From Notospermus geniculatus (taxonomy: Eukaryota; Nemertea; Pilidiophora; Heteronemertea; Lineidae): DNA of 64,000 nt. Below the pieces are notes generated by a model that saw only the letters and a program-made list of their open reading frames with translations, was not told where the DNA came from and did no database searches. The stretch is from positions 22,271 through 86,270 of the forward strand of contig NMRB01000930.1 of NCBI GenBank assembly GCA_002633025.1, given 5' to 3'. A program made the translations under genes and the position numbers. This document shows positions 32,081 to 41,400 of this stretch, one piece after another (within the stretch, counting starts at the first letter, position 1; each line of letters opens with the position of its first letter).

Positions 32081-33793
32081 ATGGCGGAACCATCCGACCT
32101 TGAAATGCCTCTTCTCGACGGTGAAGAAAACACTTTTATCAACACTTCTTCGACGCATGACGACAAACAGAAACGATATGATGATGACAAACTTTCAAAG
32201 CGGACAGTCGAATTCCCCAACTTGAGAACGACACTCCGGACATGCTCGACCAAGAAGTTGCTGATGAGAATAACCAGTGTAGTAATTGCCGTGATTGTGG
32301 TTGCAGTTATCATTTATTCATTGAGAAGGCATTCTCCTGTGCAGCTCAAAATGCCGTCCTCGAAGGAACACACACAGCCTCACATAGTTTTCATTGTTGC
32401 AGACGACTGGGGTTGGAATGACGTCAGTTGGCACAACAAGGATATGATATCAACAAATTTGGAACATTTAGCGAAAACTGGCGTGATTTTGGACAAGTAT
32501 TACACCTATCCCACGTGTACCCCATCAAGAGCCGCCATATTGACTGGCTACTATCCTCATCGTTTGGGACTCCATCATCGCGTCATCGCAGAATATCAGA
32601 CGAAACACGTTCCGACGAATATCCCGATGATGTCCGAGATTCTCCGAAGAGAAGGGTACGCCACTCATGCAGTGGGAAAATGGCACTTGGGACACTGTAA
32701 CTGGAATTTCACTCCAACACATCGAGGTTTTGATTCATTTTTTGGATACAGGTTCAGTACAGAGGATTACTACACTCACATGTACCACGGGGTTTATGAA
32801 TTTTGGCAAAACGACGAACCGTATTTTGACACAGGGCACACGTACTCGGCAGAGTTATTTCGAGACCGTGCAGTGAACATCACCAAAGCGCATGCAAGAG
32901 AATTCGGTAATGAGAAGCCGATGTATCTCTACTTAGCCTTTCAAAACATCCACGGGCCACAAGAGGATCCCCCGAAGGAATACCACACAAATTACTCTAC
33001 AAAAGTACCGACTCGACGGATAGTCGCGCATTCCGTAAACGCCATGGACAGATCTGTCGGACACGTCGTTGAGACCTTGAAACAAACGGGTCTGTATGAC
33101 AATACAGTGATCGCTTTTGCGTCCGATAACGGCGGGGAGGTTTCTAATGGCGGTAACAACCTACCACTCCGTGGAGGAAAGTTCACGGCCTGGGAAGGAG
33201 GAACCCGCGTACCCGCCTTCGTCCACAGTCCGTTGTTGGCCAACTCTGGACGCATACACGAGGGACTATTTCACGTGGTGGATTGGTTTCCGACTCTGTT
33301 GAGCGCTGCAGGAGTGAATACCCACGGCGGGAAATACGATGGAATAGATATGTGGGAATCTATCCGAGCTGGCACTGTTTCTGAGACGAATCGAAAGCAT
33401 TTTATGTATGAATACGACCCTGGCCGAACTGCGGCTATCAGAGATGGTGACTACAAGCTGATCCTTGGTTATCCCGTCGATAGTACCTACCAACGGACGA
33501 CGCAACATGGACCGGCACCTCGTGGCAATCCGAACTGCTGGATTGATCCAAATCAACATTTTCGGTCGCAGCATTGCAATTGGAATCTTACTGACACTAT
33601 GTTGTTCAACATTGCAAACGATCCCACCGAAAAGCTCAACCTTGCACAAGTGATGCCGCAGGTTGTAGAAACACTCAGAGAGAAAATCGAGGAGGAAAAA
33701 CTGCGGGCAGTCGATTTGCAGAGTGAGAAAGGACACAGGAAAAAGGCAATGAAGTTTGTGAAAGACAAAGTCATGTATCCAGGCTGGTGCTGA
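32081..33793 (+). CDS. Arylsulfatase (ARSB/ARSI/ARSJ-like), type II membrane form
   Basis: A 570-residue frame without introns, starting at CAAGATGG (good Kozak context) just after a possible acceptor ATCATTTCAG. The same frame is open upstream to 32,015, but those codons look like intron or UTR. Residues 1-59 are a polar cytosolic tail, and 60-81 (LLMRITSVVIAVIVVAVIIY) are a membrane anchor. The sulfatase fold starts at 100, with metal-binding VADDWGWND (107-114). The CTPSR motif at 146-150 carries the cysteine converted to formylglycine. Also present are GKWHLGHCNWNFTPTHRGFD (from 199), H291 and SDNGGE (348-353). The domain order and the H.N..PTHRGFD box match arylsulfatase B, I and J, lysosomal or secreted enzymes acting on sulfated glycosaminoglycans or related esters. 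All catalytic residues I can check are present. A membrane anchor is unusual, since human ARSB has a cleaved signal peptide. Glycosylation sites (NFT, NIT, NYS, NLT) support luminal exposure. Confidence 0.93.
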   Translation: MAEPSDLEMPLLDGEENTFINTSSTHDDKQKRYDDDKLSKRTVEFPNLRTTLRTCSTKKLLMRITSVVIAVIVVAVIIYSLRRHSPVQLKMPSSKEHTQPHIVFIVADDWGWNDVSWHNKDMISTNLEHLAKTGVILDKYYTYPTCTPSRAAILTGYYPHRLGLHHRVIAEYQTKHVPTNIPMMSEILRREGYATHAVGKWHLGHCNWNFTPTHRGFDSFFGYRFSTEDYYTHMYHGVYEFWQNDEPYFDTGHTYSAELFRDRAVNITKAHAREFGNEKPMYLYLAFQNIHGPQEDPPKEYHTNYSTKVPTRRIVAHSVNAMDRSVGHVVETLKQTGLYDNTVIAFASDNGGEVSNGGNNLPLRGGKFTAWEGGTRVPAFVHSPLLANSGRIHEGLFHVVDWFPTLLSAAGVNTHGGKYDGIDMWESIRAGTVSETNRKHFMYEYDPGRTAAIRDGDYKLILGYPVDSTYQRTTQHGPAPRGNPNCWIDPNQHFRSQHCNWNLTDTMLFNIANDPTEKLNLAQVMPQVVETLREKIEEEKLRAVDLQSEKGHRKKAMKFVKDKVMYPGWC

Positions 33794-33956
33794 CGAGGTT
33801 TCGTCATTACAATTCTTGTCAGTTTGATGTGATGACGATCACGTTGGTGAAAGCAGTTCATGACCACTCTAGGCTAACTGCAGCTCATTTTGAACTGCTA
33901 TCATTGATTCTGTCGAACTTGTTATATCAAAAACATTTGGCTGAAATCAACTCAAT
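33794..33956 (+). other. Sulfatase 3' flank
   Basis: No AATAAA occurs close to the stop. The nearest on this strand is at 34,697-34,702, about 900 bp downstream. Confidence 0.35.
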
Positions 33957-34102
33957 GGGCCGTATGCACCAACGAAGATTATTTTGAACTCAGGTTGAGC
34001 CACAACTTTTCCATTGTCACATCATGCCCTGGCAAACCTGAACAATTGAAAAGCTGTGGCTCAACCTGTGTTTAAGATAATCTTTGTTGGTGCATACAGC
34101 CC
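33957..34102. mobile_element. MITE with GGGCCGTATGCACCAACGAA ends, copy 1
   Basis: Left GGGCCGTATGCACCAACGAA, GATTAT.TTGAACTCAGG and TTGAGCCACA, mirrored on the right. A second copy lies at 56,297-56,437. Confidence 0.85.
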
Positions 34103-34128
34103 AGTGGTGGATTTTCCTATACCATGAC

Positions 34129-34377
34129 CAGGGGCGTAGCTAGCGGGGGGGGGGGGCAGCCCTCCAGAGCAAAAAGTGACAAAACAAATTTTTGCTCTAA
34201 AATGCCATTTCCCCTCTTCGACCCAAGTTATTGTAGTGTCAGATGTCGGGGAAAATGCATCTGAGAGGGTGTAGATTTTCAATTTTTTTCTGCGGGAGGG
34301 CCCCAGACCCCTCTTCAGCTTCACCCTTCAGATTCGATCAATTTTGCCCCCTACGCCATAAGCTACCTACGCCCCTG
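34129..34377. mobile_element. 249-bp element with CAGGGGCGTAGCTA end
   Basis: Left CAGGGGCGTAGCTAGCGGG, right AGCTACCTACGCCCCTG. ATGAC is repeated on both flanks (34,124-34,128 and 34,378-34,382). A G12 run follows the left end. GGGGCGTAG-type ends are common in marine invertebrate non-autonomous elements. Confidence 0.75.
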
Positions 34378-35295
34378 ATGACGCGACAAATGTGCCAGCC
34401 AAGACAAAAGCTAGAGTTGTAGTCTATTTGACGTTGAACATTAGACATATGGAATTATAATGAATGATGACAACGCGTAATCTACATGAACGTTCTAATC
34501 CATCTTCGTTAACTATTTCGATCACCCCAAGGACGTATTTGAAGTGGGATTTAATGAGCGCCTCAATAGTCCGCGGGGGTGGACAATGCGCCTCTTGGAG
34601 GAAAATAACAATAAAAATTATTGTTTCTTCATTATGAGAAGTCAATTTCTATGTTTGCTATTGTCTCTTGGTGAAGTTTGAGCAAATTATCATCGCAATA
34701 AATCAGTATAATAATGATGTTTGGGAGGCCTATTTTAATAGAAAATGATCGAGCGAGTCAATTATCTGGAGGTCTGATATTTTTTTCCAGAGCTATAGCT
34801 CTGTACTGTCATAGCCTTACCGAACGCAGCGTGAAACCACAAATTTCGGTTCGAGATCGGTCTGCCGATCTCACCATACATGTATGTCACAGAACTCATG
34901 TAAGGTGCACGTGCTGCCATCTGTTCGATGAATCTGAAACGACCCCATCCTTTTATTTCCCAACACAAAGGATGGATGGGGCAATAATCGCGAAGATTTT
35001 CATATCGAAATGAGCTGTAAATACTGTGACCTTCAAACTTCTATTGAATACACCTGTATCATCGTAAACATTGTCTCTCAAACAGCTTTTGTTACATGTA
35101 TTGTTATTATTGTGCAATGCAGTCGATGCGTTGCACACAGAGAATGAACGTTTCATTTGTTTACTGGCCGTTCCTGGTCTTTTCGTAGCATCGAACAATG
35201 GGTTTGGCGTTCGCGTTGGCGTTTCGGGGGCTTTGCGAAAACTCCCTAATATTGCGTCCCGGACTAACATAGTATCGGAATTTCTCCTTTCTCAC
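34378..35295. other. Intergenic or intron of the kinase-like gene
   Basis: If the exon at 35,296-35,410 is real, its first intron lies here. I searched by eye for the FTDGITNKL continuation of ethanolamine kinase on the minus strand and did not find it. Confidence 0.35.
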
Positions 35296-35410
35296 CTTAA
35301 ACGCGATGTCGTCTCTGTTCCACTCTGGCTTGATGTGCTTCAGAACATCTTTCAAACTGTTTTTTTTTAATGTCGACAACGATGTCCAAATCTGGAACCT
35401 CGGCAGCCAT
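35296..35410 (-). CDS. Probable first exon of ethanolamine kinase, with one-base slip
   Basis: From ATG at 35,410 the minus strand reads MAAEVPDLDIVVDI. After a run of nine A the sense moves to the next frame, SLKDVLKHIKPEWNRDDIAFK, ending at a donor TTTAAG|GTGAGA. Removing one A from the run joins both parts into 38 residues ending in phase 0. The pattern VP.L...V......L..IRP.W....V..K is the N-terminus of ethanolamine/choline kinases (ETNK, Drosophila easily shocked), just before the FTDGITNKL segment. These enzymes phosphorylate ethanolamine in phosphatidylethanolamine synthesis. The slip in a homopolymer is most simply a sequencing error. A decayed gene is possible, because I could not find later exons before the sulfatase. 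Confidence 0.5.
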
Positions 35411-35954
35411 ACTGGAATACCCGTGGTTACGTCAGCAAACGCAATAAAATCGCTGTAAATTGGGGAAATGGAATTTCAAAACGAAGAAAAGTGACTCTTC
35501 GGGACTTGTCACATATTTATATATAAGTGTAAGACAAGCATGTTTACCAATAAATTTCGAAAAAAAAGAAAAATGGAAAAGAAAAATGGTTGGAAACACA
35601 AACCTTCGGTATATGAGTTTCCGTGACTGGTATATAATAATGTGTGGACAAGACGACCAAATTTTAACTCGCAATAACAAGTAGGCCTACAGTTACCTGA
35701 CTGTTCAAATCAGATTTCCCTTTGGTTTATATAGACAAATGTGCAATGTCATTACGTTCATTAAACCATGTCAGGTCAAAATTCATATACACATTGGTTC
35801 TTGCACGTGTTAGAAGAAGCCATTATATGACCGAATATCGCGGGTTTGCCTAGTTTTCAATGCGCTATGTTCCTAACGAGCCACCGTAGGTACGCGCATG
35901 CGCTGTGAGTACATAGCAGCAGTATTTCACGAGCAGCAGAAATACACGTTATAC

Positions 35955-36126
35955 TAGTGTCCCACTGGCGAATTTTGGCCTGCGACAAGGGACGAATGAA
36001 AAAATCGTAGCTCTTCGTAGACTGTCGTCTATGTTCGCAAATGCTAAATATCGCAGCTTGTCGAGGGAATGTCGCAGACTTCAGATTCGCCCCTTGTCGT
36101 GGGAAAAAGTCGCCAGTGGGACACTA
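35955..36126. mobile_element. MITE with TAGTGTCCCACTGGCGA ends
   Basis: Perfect terminal repeats: TAGTGTCCCACTGGCGA on the left, TCGCCAGTGGGACACTA on the right. Inner CTGCGACAAGGG pairs with CCCTTGTCG. 172 bp. Confidence 0.85.
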
Positions 36127-37275
36127 CCATTATACCGGTATGTCTCATTGATGTTTATATGTTGATAAGAACACTTGACAAGCCTGGTGACGCAGGGAAA
36201 TTTGAGATGGGGCCAAAAAAATCGGTATTGACAGTGCATATATGTAGGCCTATATTTCTTCCTGGTACATGTATTTCAAACAATAAAAAGAAAAAAACAG
36301 CATTCTCCACCCAAATCAAACGTTTCGCCATGAGTCACCTCTTGTTATTTTTGGTAAGGCTTTAAAAATGGAAGGAGGAATCTTCACTAAACGTTGTCGT
36401 AGGCTAACTGGGACATGGCGAAAACTCATTTTTGTTCCCAAAGAACGATTAGCGGTATGAATCATCGGCAGTCGTGTAAATCAAATGATAACCGTCATAT
36501 AGCACATTTCACTCGTACCCTTTATCAAAAATCGAGGTCACACTGGGTTGAATATTCAACAAATAGGCCGACAACGAAACTATTCATCCGAACAGAAATT
36601 TTCTTTTGTATTTCTTTATATCAGAAAATAGTTCACCATTTCGGCTCATTTCTCACGATCCCGATGCCACCTGATTTTATAGCCTACATGCCTTTCTAAA
36701 ATACCAAAAGGCCAGTAGAGAAGAGGTGTCGCACCAGAAGGATTATTATGTAGTATGTGACAGTTTTCAACTCCAGCTCTTCAATATGTCATCTTGATTT
36801 CATCTACGAGTGATACATATCGTACGGAATGAAGATGAGGTCACATAAAAGTCTTTTTCTGGTGATTTTTCTGACTGTATGGAAGGTAAGGAAAGAGAAA
36901 TGGCTTTTAACACTTTCGATATTTCAAAGGTAAACACAGTGAAAACGGTAGAGATGTAGGCCTACATACATACATGTATACGTTCCAAACGGGTTACGAT
37001 ACGCTTTTGTGACAGCTCGTAGGCCGAGGGTCGTACATGTAATTGAATCACCATCTTAAAGTAGGCCTAGATTAGCACAAGATGGGCTCCCATGCATGTC
37101 GTGACGCAGAGAAGGCTGACAGCATCCAAGTAAGAACAGCGATGTCATAGGATGTACTGAACGTTCACCGGCACTACGACCCTGTACATTCTTAATACGT
37201 GTAATGTGAAGCCACTGCAGAATTAGCCTATGCCAACTATACATGAGTCTCATGCTGATATTCTAAGTACTTGTC
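36127..37275. other. Upstream region of the large receptor-like gene
   Basis: No coding exon recognised. ACAAGCCTGGTGACGCAGG at 36,179 resembles the left tip of the 0.8-kb element. This region should contain the promoter of the gene starting near 37,276, but I see no decisive core motif. Confidence 0.4.
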
Positions 37276-38463
37276 ATGATTAGCTTTTGTAGGCTTAAGG
37301 AAGTTCAAAACAGAGCACGGCCCACACCCAACCATTCACGAACAGTGGTGGTGGGTACTGTTATGGTTATGGTGGGAATGCTTTGCGGGTGGGCCAAGTT
37401 AGCTCTTGTGAGTAGACCACGTGGTGTGAACTTCTGCATTAGAGTGTGTTACAATGTAAGAAAAGTGTTCTCATTCAGAAAAAATCACCTGACGGGTCCC
37501 CCTGCTGTTGACTCATATTAAGCCGTCAGTGCGATCAAAAGATGGCAGCTACGAGGAGAAATGCATGCAGCCATCTTTAATTGAGACGTGAAGACCAAAT
37601 CCCAAAGAGCATTTGCAAGTTTCACGTCTTTTCAGGTGCAAGAGGTGACACCTAAATGTCAACTCATAGTACAACTAGCTAAGTTCACGAACAGCAAGAC
37701 AGCAGGTCATCATACGATATTCGACGGAACATGTTGTCAAGGGCAGCAAACGTCCTGTCACTCGCTGTGCGCTCCCAAAGTCCAGATGTGTGTCATGCAG
37801 GGAACACAGTAAGTCGAGCACGCGACTTGACCACGTCGGCATTGTTTTGCCGTCACCTTTATCTTCCGCCATATCACCTTCTTAAGTCTTTTGCCTTCAC
37901 AATCAGATATCTGTAGCCTTTCATTATTCAAGTCTGGGGACATTCATACATGTATGCATTTGTAGGTAAAACAATCTTTTTTTTTCAGGCCGGAATTGGA
38001 TGCTGGAGGATGTAAGAATTGGCATTGCACACCGACCGACTTATTCTATGAATTCCCCGGTCAGGGCAACGCAGATCCGATGATTTATCAGGCTGATGCT
38101 AATGTGAAGACGTGGTCGCTTGACCCTGCTGGAGGCTGCGAGGTACGTAAACTAAAAAATGCCAAAAATACATCAAAGGCGGAAAAAGTGTTCAGATTAT
38201 CAGCGTACCTAACTTTCTGTCTGAGGTTATGTTCGCTTTGATAAGACCACGATTGACTCGAACTCACTCCCCTAATCTTTTTCTCAATTCTAGACCCTGC
38301 CCTACTGGATCCGTGTTGTAGATTTATCCGTTAGCGGTCGCCCATCGATAGACTGCTTTAAGGGGACCTTAACAGGCACGACCACGGCTCACAACTACAA
38401 CCTCTGGACGACTATGAAACAAACCAAATCGATTACCGGACTCAGAACTAAGGCACCATCGTC
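37276..38463 (+). other. Exons 1-4: signal-like segment and MNNL-like region
   Basis: Exon 1 ends in a hydrophobic run VVVGTVMVMVGMLCGWAKLA before a donor CTT|GTGAGT (phase 0). ATGs at 37,276 or 37,363 could start it. Exon 2 (phase 0 to 2) reads KCQLIVQLAKFTNSK, then GTCCQGQQTSCHSLCAPKVQ and MCVMQG. This is the C..(F/L).L.L..F.N...CC....C...C...VC spacing of the MNNL domain at the N-terminus of Delta and Jagged. Exon 3 adds CKNWHCTPTDLFYEFPGQGN. Exon 4 adds TLPYWIRVVDLSVSGRPSID and a final IDCFKG segment. The exon 4 donor is TCGTC|GTATGT. MNNL assignment rests on cysteine spacing and the DSL exon that follows. Overall sequence is very divergent. Confidence 0.65.
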
Positions 38464-41400
38464 GTATGTTGACACTTAGATCTTTCGAGCTACCCCAAAC
38501 CTTGCTGGTATTTTTTCACATCTCCATGGATACCCCTTGGTTAGATTAAACTGGAAAAAAATGAGGAGACCCGTTGTCATCCAAATATCTGATTGTGTCC
38601 TACAACATTCCAGCCTGAAGAAGACCCCGGTTGGTGTCGAAAATTCTGGAAGTTGACTTCCTGTTTATCATCTGTCATACAACATTGATATTTTGGTAAA
38701 AGTACAACAACCAAAACTTTATAACTTTTCTTTCTTTTAAAGGCTTGAATTTATCTACCTTAAAATGTGTGCATCCCAATACTACAATCCCCCGCTGTGT
38801 AACGTCAAGTGCCAAAAGGCGGACATTTGTTCGCTGGGTTTCTTTAGTTGTGATGGAAAGACGGGAGCCAAAATTTGTGATACTGGCTGGGGCGGAAAGG
38901 ACTGCAAAGAGTTCCAGAAGCCGAATGACGTCACTTCTCCTCGTAGCTGTACACATCGTCTGAAAGGTTGGCCTTTTCATTATTCAAAAATAAATGTATC
39001 ATCTGGACTGCAGCAATGACGTCTTTTAAAGCTGGTACGGTACATTGCCAAGTACATGTAGGCCTACTCATGTCTGAGGCGTCCTGAGAAAAACCTTGAA
39101 GTCTGGTACAGGTACATGTACCCTGACTTTTATCACTGCATTTCAGGAATTGGACTCTCAAAGTGGAAGGGAACGAATCCCTGCACCAAAGAAGAACTTG
39201 TGGTCGACATTTCCAAAATTAAGTGGTCAGCAACGTTGGCAACTCTGTCTGGTTCCATCGTTATGACGAACCCTACCACAAAAGCAGCAAGCCCTCATGA
39301 ATTCCAAATCAAGGAGACACTGGAATCGAAATCGTCTGTGATAGAATTTCAACTAGCAACCCCGGCAGGTCAAGGATTCAAGGCAACCTACACGCATGCT
39401 CAGTTAGACTCGATGTCCGTCACGAGTTTCAACATAAACAGCGTCTGTGGAACGTCATTCAAGCTCACAAGGACAGCTTGTAATTGTCATTTTTTCTTTT
39501 CGTCCATGCTTGGCATTCTGTAGATATCCATCAAAACATNNNNNNNNNNNNNNNNNNNNNNNNNNNNNNNNNNNNNNNNNNNNNNNNNNNNNNNNNNNNN
39601 NNNNNNNNNNNNNNNNNNNNNNNNNNNNNNNNNNNNNNNNNNNNNNNNNNNNNNNNNNNNNNNNNNNNNNNNNNNNNNNNNNNNNNNNNNNNNNNNNNNN
39701 NNNNNNNNNNNNNNNNNNNNNNNNNNNNNNNNNNNNNNNNNNNNNNNNNNNNNNNNNNNNNNNNNNNNNNNNNNNNNNNNNNNNNNNNNNNNNNNNNNNN
39801 NTAGAAAAGCCGGGCCCGGCAAGGGAGCTTCATTCGAATCTGAGCAATCGACGACACATTGCAGGCCTTCTTTTTATACCGTGGGCACAAACTTGCTCCA
39901 AAGCTGCCCGGCGTCCACGTTTCATCCGTAGAAAGCCTTGGCAGAACGTAAAAAACGTGTCAGACCTTGATCAGAACGTGAGGAACGTGAGGGACCCCAT
40001 CCGAACGTAACGGGCCGGGAGGGAACGTACTGGCATCCGTGGTAGACCGCGGGCCGAACCGTAGTGCGGCTTTGAGCCTCCGGGGCTCAGCAGCCGCTTC
40101 CCCCCACGGCCCGTTACGGGTACCGTGATAGACCGTGAGGAAACTTAGCAAGACGTAACAAAACTTGAATACAGAGAAAAAAATAGCCGAAATCCCACGG
40201 AGCACTACGTTTCGGGCAAACGGGGCTGCCGTGGTGACCGGGAACATAGTGTGACCGTAGCATTACATAGAAATCGGTGAAAAAAATTTTATATCCAAAG
40301 GAGACATTTCACATAATTTTTGTTAAATTCACATACACGAAATTAAGTAATTGCACATTTTAAAACCTCATTGTCCACCTTTAGCTTCAGTGGTACAAAC
40401 TGTGAAATTAAGAAATCGACACTGAACTGTGAAACCAACACATGTAAGAATGGCGGGACGTGCCACAATGGATCACCGAGTTATAAATATGGTTACTATT
40501 GCAAGTGTAAAGAAGGATATAGCGGCACCAATTGTGAGATTAACAAACCAGCAGAGAAGTGTCCCGATGACAAATACGGACCATATTGCGACATATCCTG
40601 TAAAGCTGAGGACAGCTGTAGCGGGCACTACAAATGTAAAATCACTGGCGAGAAAGAATGTTTGCCAAGATTTACTGGTCCGGACACCAACTGTGTCACC
40701 GCTGCTGATCCCACTGCCAACTGCCCAAACGGCGCTCAACCAAACTGCGGCAAAAATGGACTGCATTGCTTCAAAGGTGCCTGCTGCTGTAAGGAAGGAT
40801 ACCACGGAACGATCTGTGAACTCGTCGATGGATGTGCTGTGAAACCATGTAAGAACAGTGGAAAGTGTGAAATTACAACTGGAAATGAATACAAATGTAC
40901 CTGCACTGGAGGTTATACTGGAACCAACTGTGAACTCGATGCATGTGCTGTGAAACCATGTAAGAACAGTGGAAAGTGTGAAATTACAACTGGAAATAAA
41001 TACAAATGTATCTGCACTGGAGGTTATACAGGAACAAACTGTGAACTCGATGCATGTGCTGTGAAACCATGTAAAAACAGTGGGACCTGTGCAATTACAA
41101 CTGGAAATAAATACAAATGTACATGCAGTGGAGGTCACACTGGAACAAACTGTGAGTTTGCACCATCGAAAGGGAAGTGCAGCACTACCTCGTGCAAGAA
41201 CAAGGGAAAATGTACCAGTGTGTCGTCTGACACTTACAAGTGTGATTGTGGTGCAGGATTTTATGGAAAGATTTGTGAATGGCGTGATGCTTGTACTGAA
41301 AACACATGTCAGAACAGTGGAACATGTCAAAGGACAGGCGATAAGATCTACAAATGCACATGCACTGGAGGTTATACTGGAACAAATTGCGAGTTTGCAC

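Noticed and set aside
38294-38479. Stop codon TAG after VDT as the end of a short gene
   Set aside because: A donor GTATGT just upstream (38,464) joins in phase to the DSL exon, giving a recognisable domain.
40473-41330. 285-codon minus-strand frame
   Set aside because: Antisense shadow of the EGF exon; cysteine and glycine codons on the plus strand explain it.
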